Below, piece by piece: positions 1 to 8,054 of a stretch of 18,974 nt of DNA. This DNA comes from CF-161 sp035259145. GTDB lineage: Bacteria > Chloroflexota > Dormibacteria > Dormibacterales > Dormibacteraceae. How positions within the stretch are numbered: position 1 is the first letter of the stretch; the number at the start of each line of letters is the position of its first letter. The DNA lies in the NCBI GenBank assembly GCA_035259145.1, contig DATFWQ010000275.1, forward strand, positions 1 to 18,974, written 5' to 3'. Under the pieces are notes generated by a model, which did not search any database, was not told the DNA's origin, and worked only from the letters and a program-made list of their open reading frames with translations. The position numbers and the translations under genes are program-made.

Positions 1-3
1 GTC

Positions 4-1524
4 TCACCCCGCTCGTACCTCGACCAGCTCCGGCTGCGGAGCGGCCGCCACTTTCTGATGCATCGAGACGAGATGCCACTGCCATCCATCCAACGCCACA
101 AAAAGCCCGGACCCCGTGAGCTCGTCGCCGTCCCGCTCATACGTGGTTTCGCTGAGGATTTCAGAGAGTTCCCACTGCTTCCCGCCCAGATCGTCCCAGG
201 GCAGCTGAACACGCGCCTGCGCGGGCCGGGCCGAGAGATTGACGACCACGACGTGCCGGCCCGCTCCCTGCCAGCGCCAGGCGAGGAGGTCATGGTGAGT
301 CGGGTTGTCCGGCCAGCCTGTGCAGTCGAGCAACCGCCACTCGCCACCCCGCATGTCAGCCGTGTGCACGGCTTCAAGAAGGCGCATGTAGAAGCCACGC
401 AGCTCGTCGTCAGCCGGCTCGTCGGGCCGTCGGGCAAGGAAGACGGGGAGCCGGACGCGGCGGCCCTCGAACTGACCTTCGTGCCACAGCGTTGCGCCGG
501 GCAGCGTCGCGATCATCACGGCGGCGGCTCGCTCCTTTTCTCGGGGCATGGTCGCCGCCGCACGCGGCTCATCGTGGTTCTCGAGAAAGCGCACAAGCCG
601 TCGCTGATACGCGATATCTGCGAGGAGGTGTGACCTCACATCAGCAGCGGATTCGTGCAGAAGGCGGTCGTACAGCCGCTTGTCGTAGCAGTAGTCGAAT
701 CCCTGCTGCTGCAGTGCCCACTCCAGGTCCCAGTAGGCCTCGGCCACGAAGAGCATGTCCGGATGCTGCCGGCGCACTCGGCCCAGGACCTGCGGCCAGA
801 ACTCCGCTGAGGGCACGGGACCTGCCCTCTCGCCCCAGGTCCTTGCGAACACGTCGTTGATGAGCAGCATCGCCATGTCGCACCGCACGCCATCACACTG
901 GCTGCCGATCTCGGTCAGCACCTCCGCCGTCGCGTCACGAAGCTGGGGCGCGAAGGCATTAACCTGGACGACGTCCGGCCAGGGTGCGAAGTAGGGGTCA
1001 CGCCCGAGCGCAAGGACGTTGCCGGCCACGTTGATGAATGCAGGCGGGGTTTGCTCCATGTCCCTGGCGTCACCCCTGACGAAGTACTCGGGGTGTTCCC
1101 TGACCCACGGGTTGTCGGGCGCGACGTGGTTCGGGACATAGTCCAGCAACAGCCGGACGCCGCGGGCGGCCAGCGCCGCGCGAGCGGCAGCAAGGCCGGC
1201 AGAGCCGCCAAGCGACCCGTCGGCGACGTAGCGACGCACGCAGTACGGCGACCCGACGACGTCTTCGGGACGCAGGTCGGGGAGGGCTTCCTGGAACGAC
1301 CGCTGCAGCCCCGCATCGGTCTGAGCGATCTGAAGGCCCGCCGGGCTGCGTTCCCACACACCCATCAGCCAGACGGCGTCCACCCCGGGCAGCGCCAGTT
1401 CATCCCAGGCGTCAGCAGGAACGTCGCCGAGCGTGACCAGCCGGCGGTACCTGCGACTCAGCTCGCCGAGCCACACCACCGTATTCACCTCATAGATCAC
1501 CGGCTGGGCCGGCCATTGTGTCAT
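4..1524 (-). CDS. GH13 alpha-amylase-family glycoside hydrolase
   Basis: Acts on alpha-glucosidic bonds (hydrolysis or transglycosylation); the exact substrate cannot be read from sequence. All four GH13 signature regions are present in the 506-residue protein. Region I is DYVPNH (128-133). Region II is GVRCD, with Arg214 and nucleophile Asp216. Region III is FVAEAYWD, with acid/base Glu262. Region IV is ENHDEP, with His317 and Asp318. A beta-rich C-terminal domain follows from about residue 395. There is no signal peptide, so it is probably cytoplasmic. The ATG overlaps the stop of the upstream GH63 gene (ATGA at 1521-1524), implying translational coupling. The stop codon lies at 4-6, so the gene is complete. 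Trehalose-synthase-like, sucrose-phosphorylase-like or plain amylase activity are all possible; the family call is firm and the specificity open. Confidence 0.93.
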   Translation of the reverse strand: MTQWPAQPVIYEVNTVVWLGELSRRYRRLVTLGDVPADAWDELALPGVDAVWLMGVWERSPAGLQIAQTDAGLQRSFQEALPDLRPEDVVGSPYCVRRYVADGSLGGSAGLAAARAALAARGVRLLLDYVPNHVAPDNPWVREHPEYFVRGDARDMEQTPPAFINVAGNVLALGRDPYFAPWPDVVQVNAFAPQLRDATAEVLTEIGSQCDGVRCDMAMLLINDVFARTWGERAGPVPSAEFWPQVLGRVRRQHPDMLFVAEAYWDLEWALQQQGFDYCYDKRLYDRLLHESAADVRSHLLADIAYQRRLVRFLENHDEPRAAATMPREKERAAAVMIATLPGATLWHEGQFEGRRVRLPVFLARRPDEPADDELRGFYMRLLEAVHTADMRGGEWRLLDCTGWPDNPTHHDLLAWRWQGAGRHVVVVNLSARPAQARVQLPWDDLGGKQWELSEILSETTYERDGDELTGSGLFVALDGWQWHLVSMHQKVAAAPQPELVEVRAG

Positions 1525-4310
1525 GAGGGCACCGCCTCGGCCGCGCGCCGGCGTGCGACCGCCTCGCGGCCGTGAAGCAGCCAGTCCTCCGCGCTTATCG
1601 AGTGGAACATCGCGGTGCCGGGAGCCACCAGCCCGGTCCAGCCGGTCTGATGGCTGGCGCCGAGGCCGGCGCCGTTGTCACCGTGGAAGTACTCATAGAA
1701 CAGCAGCAGGTCCCACCAGTTCGGGTCGTCCTGGAACTTGGCCTGCCCGCCGTGCACCGGCCGGCGACCCGCCTCATCGCGAAGGAAGATCCGCGTCAGC
1801 CGGGTCGCGATCTCACGCGCCACCTCGTACAGGTTCATCTGGCGGCCGGACCCTGTGGGGCATTCGACGGTGAAGGAGTCGCCATAGAACGCGTACAGGT
1901 TCATCAGGGCGCGGATCAGCAGGGCATTGACGGGGAACCAGACCGGCCCCCGCCAGTTGGAGTTGCCGCCGAACATGCCAGTGTCGGACTCGGCGGGCAG
2001 GTAGGAGACACGGTACTCCTGGCCGTGCACCCAGCACGAGTACGGGTGGCCGGCGTGGTAGCGCGAGAGCGACCGGATGCCGTACGGGCTCAGGAACTCG
2101 TCCTCGTCGAGCATCCTCGCAAGGATTCGCCGCAGCCGGTCTTCACCAAACAATGCAAATAGAACTCTGTCGCCACGGCCGGGCCCCGAGCGGCCGCCCG
2201 AGACCACTGCCGCCGGGTGCCGCTCGATGAACGCTCTGGCGCCGGCCACGAGCTCTGGAAACCTCTCGGCGTCGCTTCTCCAGATCACGGAGGTCGCGGC
2301 GAGGGGGATGAGGCCGACCATTGACCTCACCTTCAGTCGAGTCGAGGTCCCATCGGGGAGACGGAGGACGTCGTAATAGAAGCCGTCCTCGTCGTCCCAG
2401 AGGCTGTCCCCTCCCGCGCCGATGCGGTTGGTTGCGATGGCGATCCAGCCGAAGTGCTCGAACAGGGTCTGAGCCTGCTCGATATAGACAGGATCGACTG
2501 CCGCGAGCTCCATCGCGATCTCCAGCATGTTCTGGCAGAACAGCGCCATCCACGCGGTGCCATCCGCCTGGTCGATATAGCCGCCGGTCGGCAGCGGTGC
2601 GCTGCGGTCGAACACGCCTATGTTGTCGAGGCCGAGAAAGCCGCCCTGGAAGACGTTGCGCCCGTCGCGGTCCTTGCGGTTCAGCCACCAGGTGAAGTTC
2701 TTCATCAGCTTCTGGAAGGCGTTCTCCAGGAATCGACGGTCGGATCGACCGGTGAATTGCTTCTCCAGCTCGTACACGAAAATGGTTGCCCACGCGTGCA
2801 CCGGTGGGTTCACGTCGCCGAAGTTCCACTCGTACGCCGGGATCTGCCCGTTCGGGTGCAGGTAGAGGCGGCGGAGCAGCAGGTCAAGCTGCTGCTTCGC
2901 GAAGCCGACGTCGACCAGCGCCAGGGGGATGGTGTGAAAGGCAAGGTCCCAGGCGGCGAACCAGGGGTACTCCCACTTGTCGGGCATGGAGAGGATGTCG
3001 TCAGAGATCATGTGAAACCAGCCGCTGTTCCGGATGCTGGGGTCGACCGACATTGGATCGCGGCCGTGCTCGCCCAGCCAGCGCTCGACGTCGAAGTAGT
3101 AGTACTGCTTGCTCCACAGCATGCCCGCCGTGGCTTGGCGGATCACTCGACGTTCGTCCTCACTCAAACCCGGCGGCATGGCCAGGTTGTAGAACTCGTC
3201 GGCTTCCGCGCGGCGTCGCGCCATTAACGCTTCGAAATCGGCTCCCCACAGAGCGCGCCTGCCATCGCCGGCGCCCGGCATGTCGAGCGCTGCGTCCGTC
3301 AGCCGCAGCCGCACGGTGGAGCTCTCTCCCGGACCCAACGTGAGCACGTAGTGGGCAGCAGCCTTCGTGCCCGTGCCGGCAGGGTTGACGGCGTCCGGGT
3401 CGCCGTGCACCACGTACCTGTCGATGCCGTCCTTGACGTACGGCGTGTCGTTTGGACTCCCAAAGATCCGCTCGTTATTGGATTCGTTCTCCGTGAACAG
3501 CAGCGGCACCTCTCGGTCGCAGTAGAGCCAGCGCCTGCCCAGCTCCTCGTGGTCAGCGGCGACAGCTGCCATCCCGGCAGCGCCCGAGACCTCCTCCAGT
3601 CGGGGTATGGTCGTGCCGCCCGCCCACGACCACGTGTGCCGGAACCATAGAGTGGGCAGCAGGTGCAGCGTCGCGTCCTCGGGGCCACGGTTGTGTACGG
3701 TGACCTGAACCAGTAGGTCCTCCGGTGAGGCCTTGGCGTACTCGACGAAGACGTCGAAGTAGCGATCGTCGTCGAAGACGCCAGTGTCGAGAAGCTCGTA
3801 CTCGAACTCAGTCCGGCCTCGTGCGCGGTTGGTCGCCACGAGGTCTTCGTAGGGATAGGCCCGCTGCGGGTACTTGTACAGGCACTTCATGTAGGAGTGC
3901 GTGGGCGTGCTGTCGAGGTAGAAGTAGTACTCCTTGACGTCCTCGCCGTGATTGCCCTCGGCATTGGTCAGCCCGAACATCCGCTCCTTCAACATCGGGT
4001 CACGGCCGTTCCACAGGGCGAGCGCGAAGCACAATCGCTGTTTGTCGTCGCTGATTCCGGCGATTCCATCCTCACCCCAGCGATAAGCGCGTGAGCGGGC
4101 CTGGTCGTGGGTGAAGTACGACCATGCATCCCCATTGCTGCTGAAGTCCTCACGGACCGTCCCCCACTGCCGTTCGCTCAGATAGGGACCCCACCTGCGC
4201 CAGGCGACCCCCTGCTCATCGGCGTCTTGCAGACGTTGCTGTTCCGGGTTACCTGCCGCGCTCATCTCTTCACCATCCATCTCCATGCGTCCAGTTGGTT
4301 CCTGCCGCAC
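1521..4310 (-). CDS. GH63 / MGH1-like glucosidase
   Basis: Large (929 aa) member of the bacterial GH63 group, which contains mannosyl-oligosaccharide glucosidase-like and mannosylglycerate-hydrolase-like enzymes with an (alpha/alpha)6 barrel. The N-terminal half (about 35-370) is beta-rich, as in the family's sandwich domain. The catalytic barrel follows (about 380-915). Family landmarks are WFAAWDLAFH (450-459; Asp455 is the likely general acid), NWRGPVWFPVN (785-795) and the glycine-rich FHGDNGAG segment near 875-882. The start is GTG at 4310, preceded by GAGG at 8 nt spacing; internal ATGs at residues 9, 11 and 16 have poorer sites. There is no signal peptide. It is first in an operon with the GH13 enzyme, so both probably act on the same alpha-glucoside pool. 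Substrate is inferred only to be an alpha-glucoside or similar solute. Confidence 0.88.
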   Translation of the reverse strand: MRQEPTGRMEMDGEEMSAAGNPEQQRLQDADEQGVAWRRWGPYLSERQWGTVREDFSSNGDAWSYFTHDQARSRAYRWGEDGIAGISDDKQRLCFALALWNGRDPMLKERMFGLTNAEGNHGEDVKEYYFYLDSTPTHSYMKCLYKYPQRAYPYEDLVATNRARGRTEFEYELLDTGVFDDDRYFDVFVEYAKASPEDLLVQVTVHNRGPEDATLHLLPTLWFRHTWSWAGGTTIPRLEEVSGAAGMAAVAADHEELGRRWLYCDREVPLLFTENESNNERIFGSPNDTPYVKDGIDRYVVHGDPDAVNPAGTGTKAAAHYVLTLGPGESSTVRLRLTDAALDMPGAGDGRRALWGADFEALMARRRAEADEFYNLAMPPGLSEDERRVIRQATAGMLWSKQYYYFDVERWLGEHGRDPMSVDPSIRNSGWFHMISDDILSMPDKWEYPWFAAWDLAFHTIPLALVDVGFAKQQLDLLLRRLYLHPNGQIPAYEWNFGDVNPPVHAWATIFVYELEKQFTGRSDRRFLENAFQKLMKNFTWWLNRKDRDGRNVFQGGFLGLDNIGVFDRSAPLPTGGYIDQADGTAWMALFCQNMLEIAMELAAVDPVYIEQAQTLFEHFGWIAIATNRIGAGGDSLWDDEDGFYYDVLRLPDGTSTRLKVRSMVGLIPLAATSVIWRSDAERFPELVAGARAFIERHPAAVVSGGRSGPGRGDRVLFALFGEDRLRRILARMLDEDEFLSPYGIRSLSRYHAGHPYSCWVHGQEYRVSYLPAESDTGMFGGNSNWRGPVWFPVNALLIRALMNLYAFYGDSFTVECPTGSGRQMNLYEVAREIATRLTRIFLRDEAGRRPVHGGQAKFQDDPNWWDLLLFYEYFHGDNGAGLGASHQTGWTGLVAPGTAMFHSISAEDWLLHGREAVARRRAAEAVPS

Positions 4311-4542
4311 CCATCAGTCCTCGGGACCCTCCGCGTCCGGCGACGACAGGCGGATCACCTTCGAAGCATCACCGCTGGTCCGCTGTCTCTGGCGGTCTGG
4401 CCGTGATCAACTTAGGCGCGTTGAGAGCTCCCGCGTTACGGAAAACGAACTTCCCGTTAGACAAACCGATCGACGCGCCTCTCCTGGAGGAGGTACGCGA
4501 CTTCATGCCGGCCCGAGGCAGTGCATTGTGAGCGAGTCTCGT
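4311..4542. promoter_or_regulatory. Intergenic region upstream of the GH63-GH13 operon
   Basis: These 232 bases separate the minus-strand BON gene from the minus-strand glycosidase operon, and should hold the BON gene's 3' end signals and the glycosidase promoter. Reading the minus strand I see GAGG just before the GH63 GTG, but no convincing -35/-10 pair and no terminator hairpin with a T-run. Plus-strand open frames here lack family resemblance and usable ribosome binding sites. Confidence 0.3.
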
Positions 4543-5193
4543 CTACGGTGTCACGGCAATGTAGCTCTCCACGCGGGCGACGCCGGGCGCGGCCGCGGCC
4601 GCCTTGCGGATGACTTCCGCCTCGTGGAGTGTGTGCACGTGCCCATAGATACGGGCGGTGTGATCGGACACCTCTACTCGGACGCTGCGCGAGTCTAGCT
4701 CGGCCTGGCGGCGAAGGGCCTCTTCGATCTGCTCCTCGACCTGTACCGCACTGGCGGCGGGTCTCACCTCGACGTCGTCGGTCACGCCGATCACCCCGCG
4801 GACGTGGCGCACCATCCTCTGCACCTCGTCGCGCTGGTAGGGGTACTCGACGACGCCCTCGAGCGTTACCCAGCCGTGCTCGACGCGCCCCCGCACCTGG
4901 CTCGTCGGGATGTTCGTGTTCCAGTCCAGGATGTGGGCGATCGCCTTCGCGATGTCAGTGTCGTCGCGTTTGTCGGTGAGCCGCACCTCCAGCTGATTGG
5001 CAACGGCCTTCACGCCGTAGACACGCTCGGCGGCCCTGGCACCAGCCAGCTTTTGTGAGTAGGTGGGAACATGACCGGTCAAGGTGACCGCCCCATCCTC
5101 CACGGCCACGCCGATCGCCTCGGGGTTCGGAACCTTGGGGTCCCACTGCAGCTCCTTGATGACATCCTCCCGGATGTCGCTGTCCGTCTTCAT
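4543..5193 (-). CDS. Triple BON-domain protein (OsmY-like)
   Basis: A 216-residue protein made almost entirely of three BON modules at about 5-73, 78-144 and 149-214. Each has the helix, then a 'G.V.L.G.V' strand pattern, then an acidic helix leading to 'GV..V.N..V': AVTLTGHV, WVTLEGVV, TARIYGHV. BON domains bind phospholipid surfaces or help in osmotic and envelope stress; bacterial relatives include OsmY. No signal peptide or lipobox is visible, unlike periplasmic OsmY, so a cytoplasmic or membrane-surface role is likelier. I chose the ATG at 5193 (MKTDSDIRED) because family members commonly begin there. Its ribosome binding site is poor (GAGG abuts the ATG). An in-frame TTG at 5226 would add 11 residues. 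It diverges from the SnoaL-like gene. Confidence 0.88.
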   Translation of the reverse strand: MKTDSDIREDVIKELQWDPKVPNPEAIGVAVEDGAVTLTGHVPTYSQKLAGARAAERVYGVKAVANQLEVRLTDKRDDTDIAKAIAHILDWNTNIPTSQVRGRVEHGWVTLEGVVEYPYQRDEVQRMVRHVRGVIGVTDDVEVRPAASAVQVEEQIEEALRRQAELDSRSVRVEVSDHTARIYGHVHTLHEAEVIRKAAAAAPGVARVESYIAVTP

Positions 5194-5281
5194 CCTCGAA
5201 CGGACGCTACGATCAGCGACCTGCAATTCCGTCCGTCATTTGCAGCGAAGTGCGTCTGCCGGATGCATCTTGAGACGCTGA

Positions 5282-5318
5282 GGGGGCTACTCGACCGGGG
5301 AGGCCCCCAAAGGGTCGA
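5282..5318 (+). promoter_or_regulatory. Compact pseudoknot-like inverted repeats in leader
   Basis: Two interleaved inverted repeats lie 10 nt upstream of the ribosome binding site (AGGGAG, 5328-5333) of the SnoaL-like gene. Stem 1 pairs GGGGGCT (5282-5288) with GGCCCCC (5302-5308), with one G-U pair. Stem 2 pairs TCGACC (5291-5296) with GGTCGA (5313-5318). The pairs cross, giving H-type pseudoknot geometry with loops of 2, 5 and 4 nt. An alternative is a nested hairpin using GGGG (5297-5300) with CCCC (5304-5307) inside stem 2. The same bases lie upstream of the divergent BON gene, so they could instead be a DNA operator. The function is unknown. Confidence 0.35.
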
Positions 5319-5342
5319 CACGCCATAAGGGAGAAGCAAATA

Positions 5343-5714
5343 GTGGCCGAGCACAAAAGCCCAGCTCTTACCGTCGCGATGGCTTTTCACAAAGCATGGA
5401 CGGGCAAGGACCTCGATCTGGCAATGTCCTATGTCAGCGACGACATCGTGTGCGAAGCACCGCCGGGACGGATCGAGGGGAAAGAACAGTATCGAGCGTT
5501 CTGGGCACCTTTCTTGCGCATCTTCACAAACTCCGAGGTCATAGCGGGGTTCGGAGACGACGACACAGCCTTGCTGATGTACGACGCTCACTCGACGCTG
5601 GTCGCGAGCGCCCTCACCGCGGAATGGTTCGCGATAAAAGAAGGGAAGATCTCCCAGAGTCGGATCATCTTCGACCGAGTCCCCTTCGACCCTGCCAGGA
5701 AGGCGGCAGGCTGA
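5343..5714 (+). CDS. SnoaL/NTF2-like domain protein
   Basis: A 123-residue protein with the NTF2/SnoaL layout: an N-terminal helix (VAMAFHKAWTGKDLDLAMSY), the 'DDIVCEAPPGRIEGKEQYRAFW' core (about 33-54, where the active-site or binding cone begins), then a curved antiparallel sheet ending in KEGKISQSRIIFD. Members of this fold include polyketide cyclases, ketosteroid isomerase-like enzymes and many uncharacterised small-ligand proteins; no substrate can be assigned. The start is GTG at 5343, with AGGGAG 9 nt upstream. The gene is monocistronic, with 248 bases before the next gene. Its base composition (about 53-60% GC over sampled stretches) is lower than that of neighbours, which may mean a different history. 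Confidence 0.82.
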   Translation: MAEHKSPALTVAMAFHKAWTGKDLDLAMSYVSDDIVCEAPPGRIEGKEQYRAFWAPFLRIFTNSEVIAGFGDDDTALLMYDAHSTLVASALTAEWFAIKEGKISQSRIIFDRVPFDPARKAAG

Positions 5715-5962
5715 CCCTTCGCTGAAACGACGTGCCCTGGCTTTGAGGTACAGCGGATCTTCATCTCCGGGGCGGATAGCGCCTTGCACCGTTCCCGCGC
5801 TACGGTCCAGCGTCCATCCGTATTAACCCCGTCCAGGGATGCTTCACGAGACCTTGAGGTTGAGGCCGGCGCGCGTCTGATGAAGTCCGCGGTTGCCAGG
5901 CTTTGAGAACCTGTAGGCTGGAGCGGCCAACGCGTGAGCGCAGTCACGAAGGAGAACGACGA

Positions 5963-6775
5963 ATGCCTCTGTTCGGTGGTCAGCAACAGCAGAGTCCTGC
6001 CGGGCCGCCCTCGGAGGCGCTGGAAAGGCTCCAGTCGGGCGCGTTTACAAGCGACCTCTCGGTGGACGAGTTGTTGTGCATCGAGAGCATGGGGTTCGAC
6101 GCGCTTGGCCTCGTCCTCGGCAGCTCCATCTATCACATCGGCTGGCAGCGCATTCGGACGACGAGGAACGAGGAGCTGCACGTCATCAGCCAGGCCATGT
6201 ACGACGCCCGCCGGCTGGCGATTCACCGGATGGAGCAGGAGGCGGCAGCCGTAGACGCCGACGGCATCGTTGGCGTGCGCATGGAGATCAAGCGGTACGA
6301 CTGGGGACCCGACCTGCTGGAGTTCCTCTTCATCGGGACGGCTGTGCGGGCAAGGGACCCCAACCAGCGGATCCGTCCCGACCACGGGATCCCGTTTTCG
6401 TCAGACCTGAGCGGACAGGACTTCTACAAGCTTCGCATCGCGGGCTTTCGGCCGGTCCGGCTGGTTATCGGCTCTTGCGTCTATCACGTCAGCACACAGA
6501 GCCTCGGACAGTGGTTCCGCCAGCTTAGCGGGAGCACTGAGCACGTTCCCCTGACGCAAGGAACCTACGCAGCCCGGGAGCTCGCGATGCGGCGGATGGA
6601 GGCCGAATGCACTCAGTTCGGAGCCGGAGGCGTGGTGGCGGTCCAGGTGCAGGAGAGGAACCACGGCTGGGGCAGCCACGTCATAGAGTTCTTCGCGATT
6701 GGGACAGCTGTCGTCCGCGACACCGGGGCCCAGACCGTAACGCCCCCCGCCGTGATGCTCACCGCCAATGCCTAG
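5963..6775 (+). CDS. Tandem YbjQ (DUF74)-domain protein
   Basis: A 270-residue protein with two diverged YbjQ-type repeats at about 37-128 and 153-250. Matching blocks are GLVLGSSIYHIGWQ with RLVIGSCVYHVSTQ, then YDARRLAIHRME with YAARELAMRRME, then LLEFLFIGTAV with VIEFFAIGTAV. YbjQ proteins form pentamers and have been called putative heavy-metal binders, but no activity is firmly known. Most YbjQ proteins are about 100-residue single domains, so a two-domain form is less usual. An N-terminal Gln-rich stretch (GGQQQQ) precedes the repeats. The ATG at 5963 has GGAG 8 nt upstream; in-frame codons further upstream lack this. It overlaps the downstream zinc-ribbon gene by 8 bases, so the two are probably cotranslated. 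The 248-base gap upstream (5715-5962) holds no clear gene. Confidence 0.85.
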   Translation: MPLFGGQQQQSPAGPPSEALERLQSGAFTSDLSVDELLCIESMGFDALGLVLGSSIYHIGWQRIRTTRNEELHVISQAMYDARRLAIHRMEQEAAAVDADGIVGVRMEIKRYDWGPDLLEFLFIGTAVRARDPNQRIRPDHGIPFSSDLSGQDFYKLRIAGFRPVRLVIGSCVYHVSTQSLGQWFRQLSGSTEHVPLTQGTYAARELAMRRMEAECTQFGAGGVVAVQVQERNHGWGSHVIEFFAIGTAVVRDTGAQTVTPPAVMLTANA

Positions 6776-7241
6776 CCAGCTGACACGCTGTCCCAACTGC
6801 GGCGCGCCGCTGCAAGTCGGGAGCTCGGTGTGTGCTTACTGCGGCACGGCCATCCCGGGCGCCCAGACAGCGCCGCCGCCGCCGGAGATCAGCCAGGCTG
6901 TTGCCAGCATCCGCGCTCGGATGGCAGATCCGCAGGGGCTGCTCAGATACCTGTCCGGTGCCCTGTCACAGCTGGGCGATGACGTCGCTCGGCCGCGACG
7001 GTCTCTTCTGGGCTCGAAGATAAGCCGGGTCGACCTGACGCTCGGCACCGTGCACTATGAGGTGCGACAGGAAGGACCGGCGTGCGTTGTGGAGCGTCGT
7101 GCGGTGGCGGCCGGCATGGCCGTCGGTATGAGGGACACGGTGCCGGCCAGCCGCTGGCCCGAACTCATGGCCCTCGACGTCGCCCGGACCGCGGACGAGC
7201 GGGGTCTGGGCTGGCAGGCTGTCGGCCGCATCCTGTCCTGA
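6768..7241 (+). CDS. Zinc-ribbon protein, unknown function
   Basis: A 157-residue protein opening with a four-cysteine zinc ribbon: CPNC (Cys8, Cys11) and CAYC (Cys22, Cys25). A Pro-rich linker (PPPPE, about 37-41) and a C-terminal domain of about 115 residues follow; I do not recognise the latter. The C-terminal part has a helix (about 42-75), then strands around SRVDLTLGTVHYEVRQEG and a final WQAVGRIL helix. There is no membrane segment. The ATG at 6768 lies inside the end of the tandem-YbjQ gene and has no obvious ribosome binding site, which suggests translational coupling. A short zinc ribbon next to YbjQ domains suggests a shared metal-linked or oligomer-linked role, but this is inference from position only. 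Confidence 0.78.
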   Translation: MPSQLTRCPNCGAPLQVGSSVCAYCGTAIPGAQTAPPPPEISQAVASIRARMADPQGLLRYLSGALSQLGDDVARPRRSLLGSKISRVDLTLGTVHYEVRQEGPACVVERRAVAAGMAVGMRDTVPASRWPELMALDVARTADERGLGWQAVGRILS

Positions 7242-7357
7242 GAGTATCGTGCCCGGCAGCGGGGTCGGCCGATGGCTCGTGCGGGACAGCGCCTGATTGA
7301 CGATGGGCGGCCGGAACGGAGAATGCGCCGAGCCCTCGCTGCTCGACCTCGCGACCG

Positions 7358-7915
7358 TCACATTTCTCTTGTGAGGCGTACGTCGACCTCGCGCACCACG
7401 TAAGACCACTCTTCTGTGCTCCGCAGACGCCGGACCAGCTCCTCGAAGGCGGCGACATGTTCCGTCGCGAACTCAAACCAGGTGAGGAAGTCGAAGGGCT
7501 CCCCGAGATCTCGCCCGTGATGCAGTCGACGGGCGATCGCCGGCAGGTATTCGATCCCTGTGGCTATGTGCCGGGAGGTCTCCTCGAAGATCGCACGCCG
7601 CTCTCCTTGAGGGAGCCGCCACCATGCCTGCGACTTGGTGATCGGGATGAGTGCCGCGCGGGTTGCGGTCGGGAGGCCGAGCGGCTGCTGCCGTTGGGCG
7701 AGGGCCTCGTGCTCCTCCGGGGTCGTGTACTGCTCAGGGTTGACCACCCCGCGGAGCACCCAGACGGGATTCGGCGGCAGCCGGACGTCAATACCTTCGA
7801 TGACTGCGACCTTTGCGACGCCTGGAATCGACGGCCCTGTGACGGCGACGATGCGGTCTACGACCCACGGCCCTCTCATGCCGCCAACGAAGTGCGTCAG
7901 AAGAGGGGGTCCCAT
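7358..7915 (-). CDS. Chlorite dismutase-family (Cld-like) protein
   Basis: A 185-residue protein whose C-terminal half matches the chlorite dismutase / HemQ / Cld-like superfamily. The SRHIATGIEYLPAIARR helix leads to LHHGRDLGEPFDFLTWFEFA, where the second His (His133) aligns with the family's proximal haem ligand, and then to the EELVRRLRSTEEWSYVVREVD end motif. The N-terminal half has lost much of the ferredoxin-like repeat seen in full-length (about 240 aa) enzymes, so it is a short variant. I cannot identify a distal Arg, so chlorite-degrading activity should not be assumed. I chose the ATG at 7915 (MGPPLLTHFVGG), where the family-like sequence begins. The frame stays open to 8047, with another ATG at 7939, but longer starts would run towards or across the SDR remnant on the other strand. 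Confidence 0.75.
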   Translation of the reverse strand: MGPPLLTHFVGGMRGPWVVDRIVAVTGPSIPGVAKVAVIEGIDVRLPPNPVWVLRGVVNPEQYTTPEEHEALAQRQQPLGLPTATRAALIPITKSQAWWRLPQGERRAIFEETSRHIATGIEYLPAIARRLHHGRDLGEPFDFLTWFEFATEHVAAFEELVRRLRSTEEWSYVVREVDVRLTREM

Positions 7916-7996
7916 CGGCTCAACCCCGGATGCCCGCATGAAACAGATGGAGCACAGCCGGTCATAAAGATAAGAGCCTGACCAAGGAGAACCAGC

Positions 7997-8029
7997 ATGC
8001 TGCTCGAAGGCAAGACCGCCGTGATCTAA
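7997..8029 (+). pseudogene. Truncated 5' end of a short-chain dehydrogenase gene
   Basis: A strong ribosome binding site (AAGGAG, 7984-7989) precedes ATG at 7997. The ten codons MLLEGKTAVI follow, then TAA at 8027-8029. This is the usual opening of an SDR oxidoreductase just before its glycine-rich NAD(P)-binding loop (normally IYG..). After the stop, no frame continues with SDR features. It reads as the surviving start of a deleted gene. An AT-rich stretch at 7962-7972 (TCATAAAGATA) may be its old -10 region. Whether the ten-residue peptide is still made is unknown. Confidence 0.6.
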
Positions 8030-8037
8030 TCTGGTCG

Positions 8038-8054
8038 ACCTGCGCACCGCAGGT
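8038..8054 (+). repeat. Small perfect hairpin (7-bp stem, CAC loop)
   Basis: ACCTGCG (8038-8044) and CGCAGGT (8048-8054) form a perfect inverted repeat around CAC, 9 bases after the stop of the SDR remnant and 51 bases before the hydrolase ATG. No T-run follows, so it is not a standard terminator. It may mark the deletion junction or be chance in GC-rich DNA. Confidence 0.35.

Noticed and set aside
4295..4531. Plus-strand 78-residue frame between the BON and GH63 genes
   Set aside because: Antisense to the GH63 start, no ribosome binding site, and only a short protein-like tail (DAPLLEEVRDFMPARG) that I cannot link to a family.
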